A DNA stretch of 7,378 nucleotides from Acetobacteraceae bacterium (GTDB lineage Bacteria > Pseudomonadota > Alphaproteobacteria > Acetobacterales > Acetobacteraceae), in NCBI GenBank assembly GCA_030039695.1, contig JASHVB010000318.1, positions 1 to 7,378 on the forward strand, given 5' to 3'. The position numbers and the translations under genes were made by a program. This document shows, piece by piece, positions 6,795 to 7,378 of the stretch (its first letter is position 1; each line of letters opens with the position of its first letter). Below the pieces are notes generated by a model. That model was given only the letters and a program-made list of their open reading frames with translations, did no database searches and was not told the DNA's origin.

Positions 6795-7040
6795 TCACTT
6801 CACAAACGGATTGGCGAACAAGAGCAGGAGCGCGATGACCAGGCAGTAGATCGCCATGGTCTCGATCATCGCCAGGCCAACGAACAAGGTGCGCGACAAC
6901 GTGCCTGCGGCTTCCGGCTGGCGCGCGATTGCGTCCAATGCAGCCGCGACGGCCCGGCCTTCGCCCAGGCCGGGTCCAATGGCGCCGAACGATACCGCCA
7001 ACGCCGCCCCCAGGATGCTGGCGACCTCGATCCAGTTCAT
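6795..7040 (-). CDS. atpE: N-type F1Fo-ATPase subunit c (rotor ring proteolipid)
   Basis: Subunit c forms the ion-carrying ring of Fo. The 81-residue protein has the two-helix hairpin, with helix 1 holding [10 protein letters not shown] (19-28), the polar loop ARQPEA (39-44), and helix 2 holding [11 protein letters not shown] (55-65). The ion-binding carboxylate is Glu60, followed by Thr61 and Tyr65. Compared with the Na+-type Ilyobacter c subunit, the helix 1 Gln of GVGQG is Glu27 here, so two carboxylates face each other. This double-carboxylate motif is known from N-ATPases such as that of Burkholderia pseudomallei, for which proton binding was reported. The coupling ion here is therefore uncertain. 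The start overlaps the atpB stop as ATGA, and an AGAGG sequence lies about 8 bases upstream. Confidence 0.96.
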   Translation of the reverse strand: MNWIEVASILGAALAVSFGAIGPGLGEGRAVAAALDAIARQPEAAGTLSRTLFVGLAMIETMAIYCLVIALLLLFANPFVK

Positions 7041-7378
7041 GTCTTTGCCTCTTGTTTTGGCAGCGCGTCACCAACGGCGCCGCCGATGAACACCATGGCC
7101 AGCACGCTGAAGATGTAGGCCTGGATAGCGCCGGTCAGCATTTCCAACGCCATCAGCGGTACTGGCACCAGTAATCCTGCTAGAGACAACACGATGGCGA
7201 TGACGAACGCGCCGCCCATCACGTTGCCGAACAAGCGCACCAGAAGAGAGAAGGTGCGGGTGATACTCTCCACCAGGTTAAGCGGCAGCAGCAGCAGGTT
7301 CGGCTCGGCGAAGCTGGCGAGCCAGCCAGCGACGCCGCGCGCCCGGATCCCGAACCAGATGATGGACGCGAACACGAT
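7037..7378 (-). CDS. atpB: N-type F1Fo-ATPase subunit a (C-terminal part, cut by window edge)
   Basis: Subunit a contains the two ion half-channels beside the c-ring. The frame is open to the window edge, so the N-terminal half is missing; the GTG at 7375 is an internal Val codon rather than a start. The remaining 113 residues contain the essential Arg in [13 protein letters not shown] (Arg codon at 7235-7237, equivalent to E. coli Arg210) and the family's last helix, [17 protein letters not shown], with its conserved Gln. Both are diagnostic. The stop overlaps the atpE start in ATGA. In known N-ATPase operons atpB is preceded by atpD, atpC, atpQ and atpR, which should lie outside the right edge. 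Confidence 0.95.
   Translation of the reverse strand: MVFASIIWFGIRARGVAGWLASFAEPNLLLLPLNLVESITRTFSLLVRLFGNVMGGAFVIAIVLSLAGLLVPVPLMALEMLTGAIQAYIFSVLAMVFIGGAVGDALPKQEAKT

Overview
The window is GC-rich, tightly packed proteobacterial DNA. An alphaproteobacterium of the rhizobial/Bradyrhizobium type seems most likely, judging from the small-protein style, the IS families and the codon use. This placement is an impression, not a proof. No rRNA, tRNA or CRISPR array was seen.

Right part (about 3700-7378, minus strand): the distal end of an N-type (alternate) F1Fo-ATPase operon, in the order atpB (subunit a, cut by the window edge), atpE (c), atpF (b), atpA (alpha), atpG (gamma). The known N-ATPase operon order is atpDCQRBEFAG, so D, C, Q and R should lie just beyond the right edge. 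Three traits support the N-type: there is no separate atpH (delta) gene, subunit b is 250 residues long with a delta-like C-terminal domain, and subunit c has two membrane carboxylates (Glu27 and Glu60). The genes overlap or nearly touch, so they are probably translated as one unit. Together they would form the membrane rotor and stator (a, c, b) and part of the catalytic head (alpha, gamma) of an extra ion-pumping ATPase.

Middle part (about 1200-3610): a scarred accessory zone. It holds relics of up to three IS families: a possible IS21 IstA N-terminus near 1203, an IS1595/ISXO2-type transposase C-terminus at 2372-2596, and an IS630-type transposase C-terminus at 3399-3593. Among them lie an intact hemolysin III (PAQR-like) membrane protein gene with visibly lower GC than its surroundings (1592-2269, minus), a 63-residue small protein with a strong ribosome binding site (2764-2955, plus), and a small conserved-looking protein whose best start codon is one base out of frame (2995-3372, plus). 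The N-ATPase operon therefore ends against mobile-element debris, which fits the known lateral spread of N-ATPases.

Left part (1-1008, minus strand): the N-terminal 125 residues of a LivK-like periplasmic substrate-binding protein (branched-chain amino acid ABC transporter family) running off the left edge, with a strong Shine-Dalgarno sequence and a palindromic operator candidate upstream. Behind it is an unrecognised three-segment membrane protein.

No wholly new system was found. The points most worth checking are the b-delta fusion, the double-carboxylate c subunit, the hairpin over the atpF ribosome binding site, the palindrome upstream of the binding-protein gene, and the frameshifted small gene.
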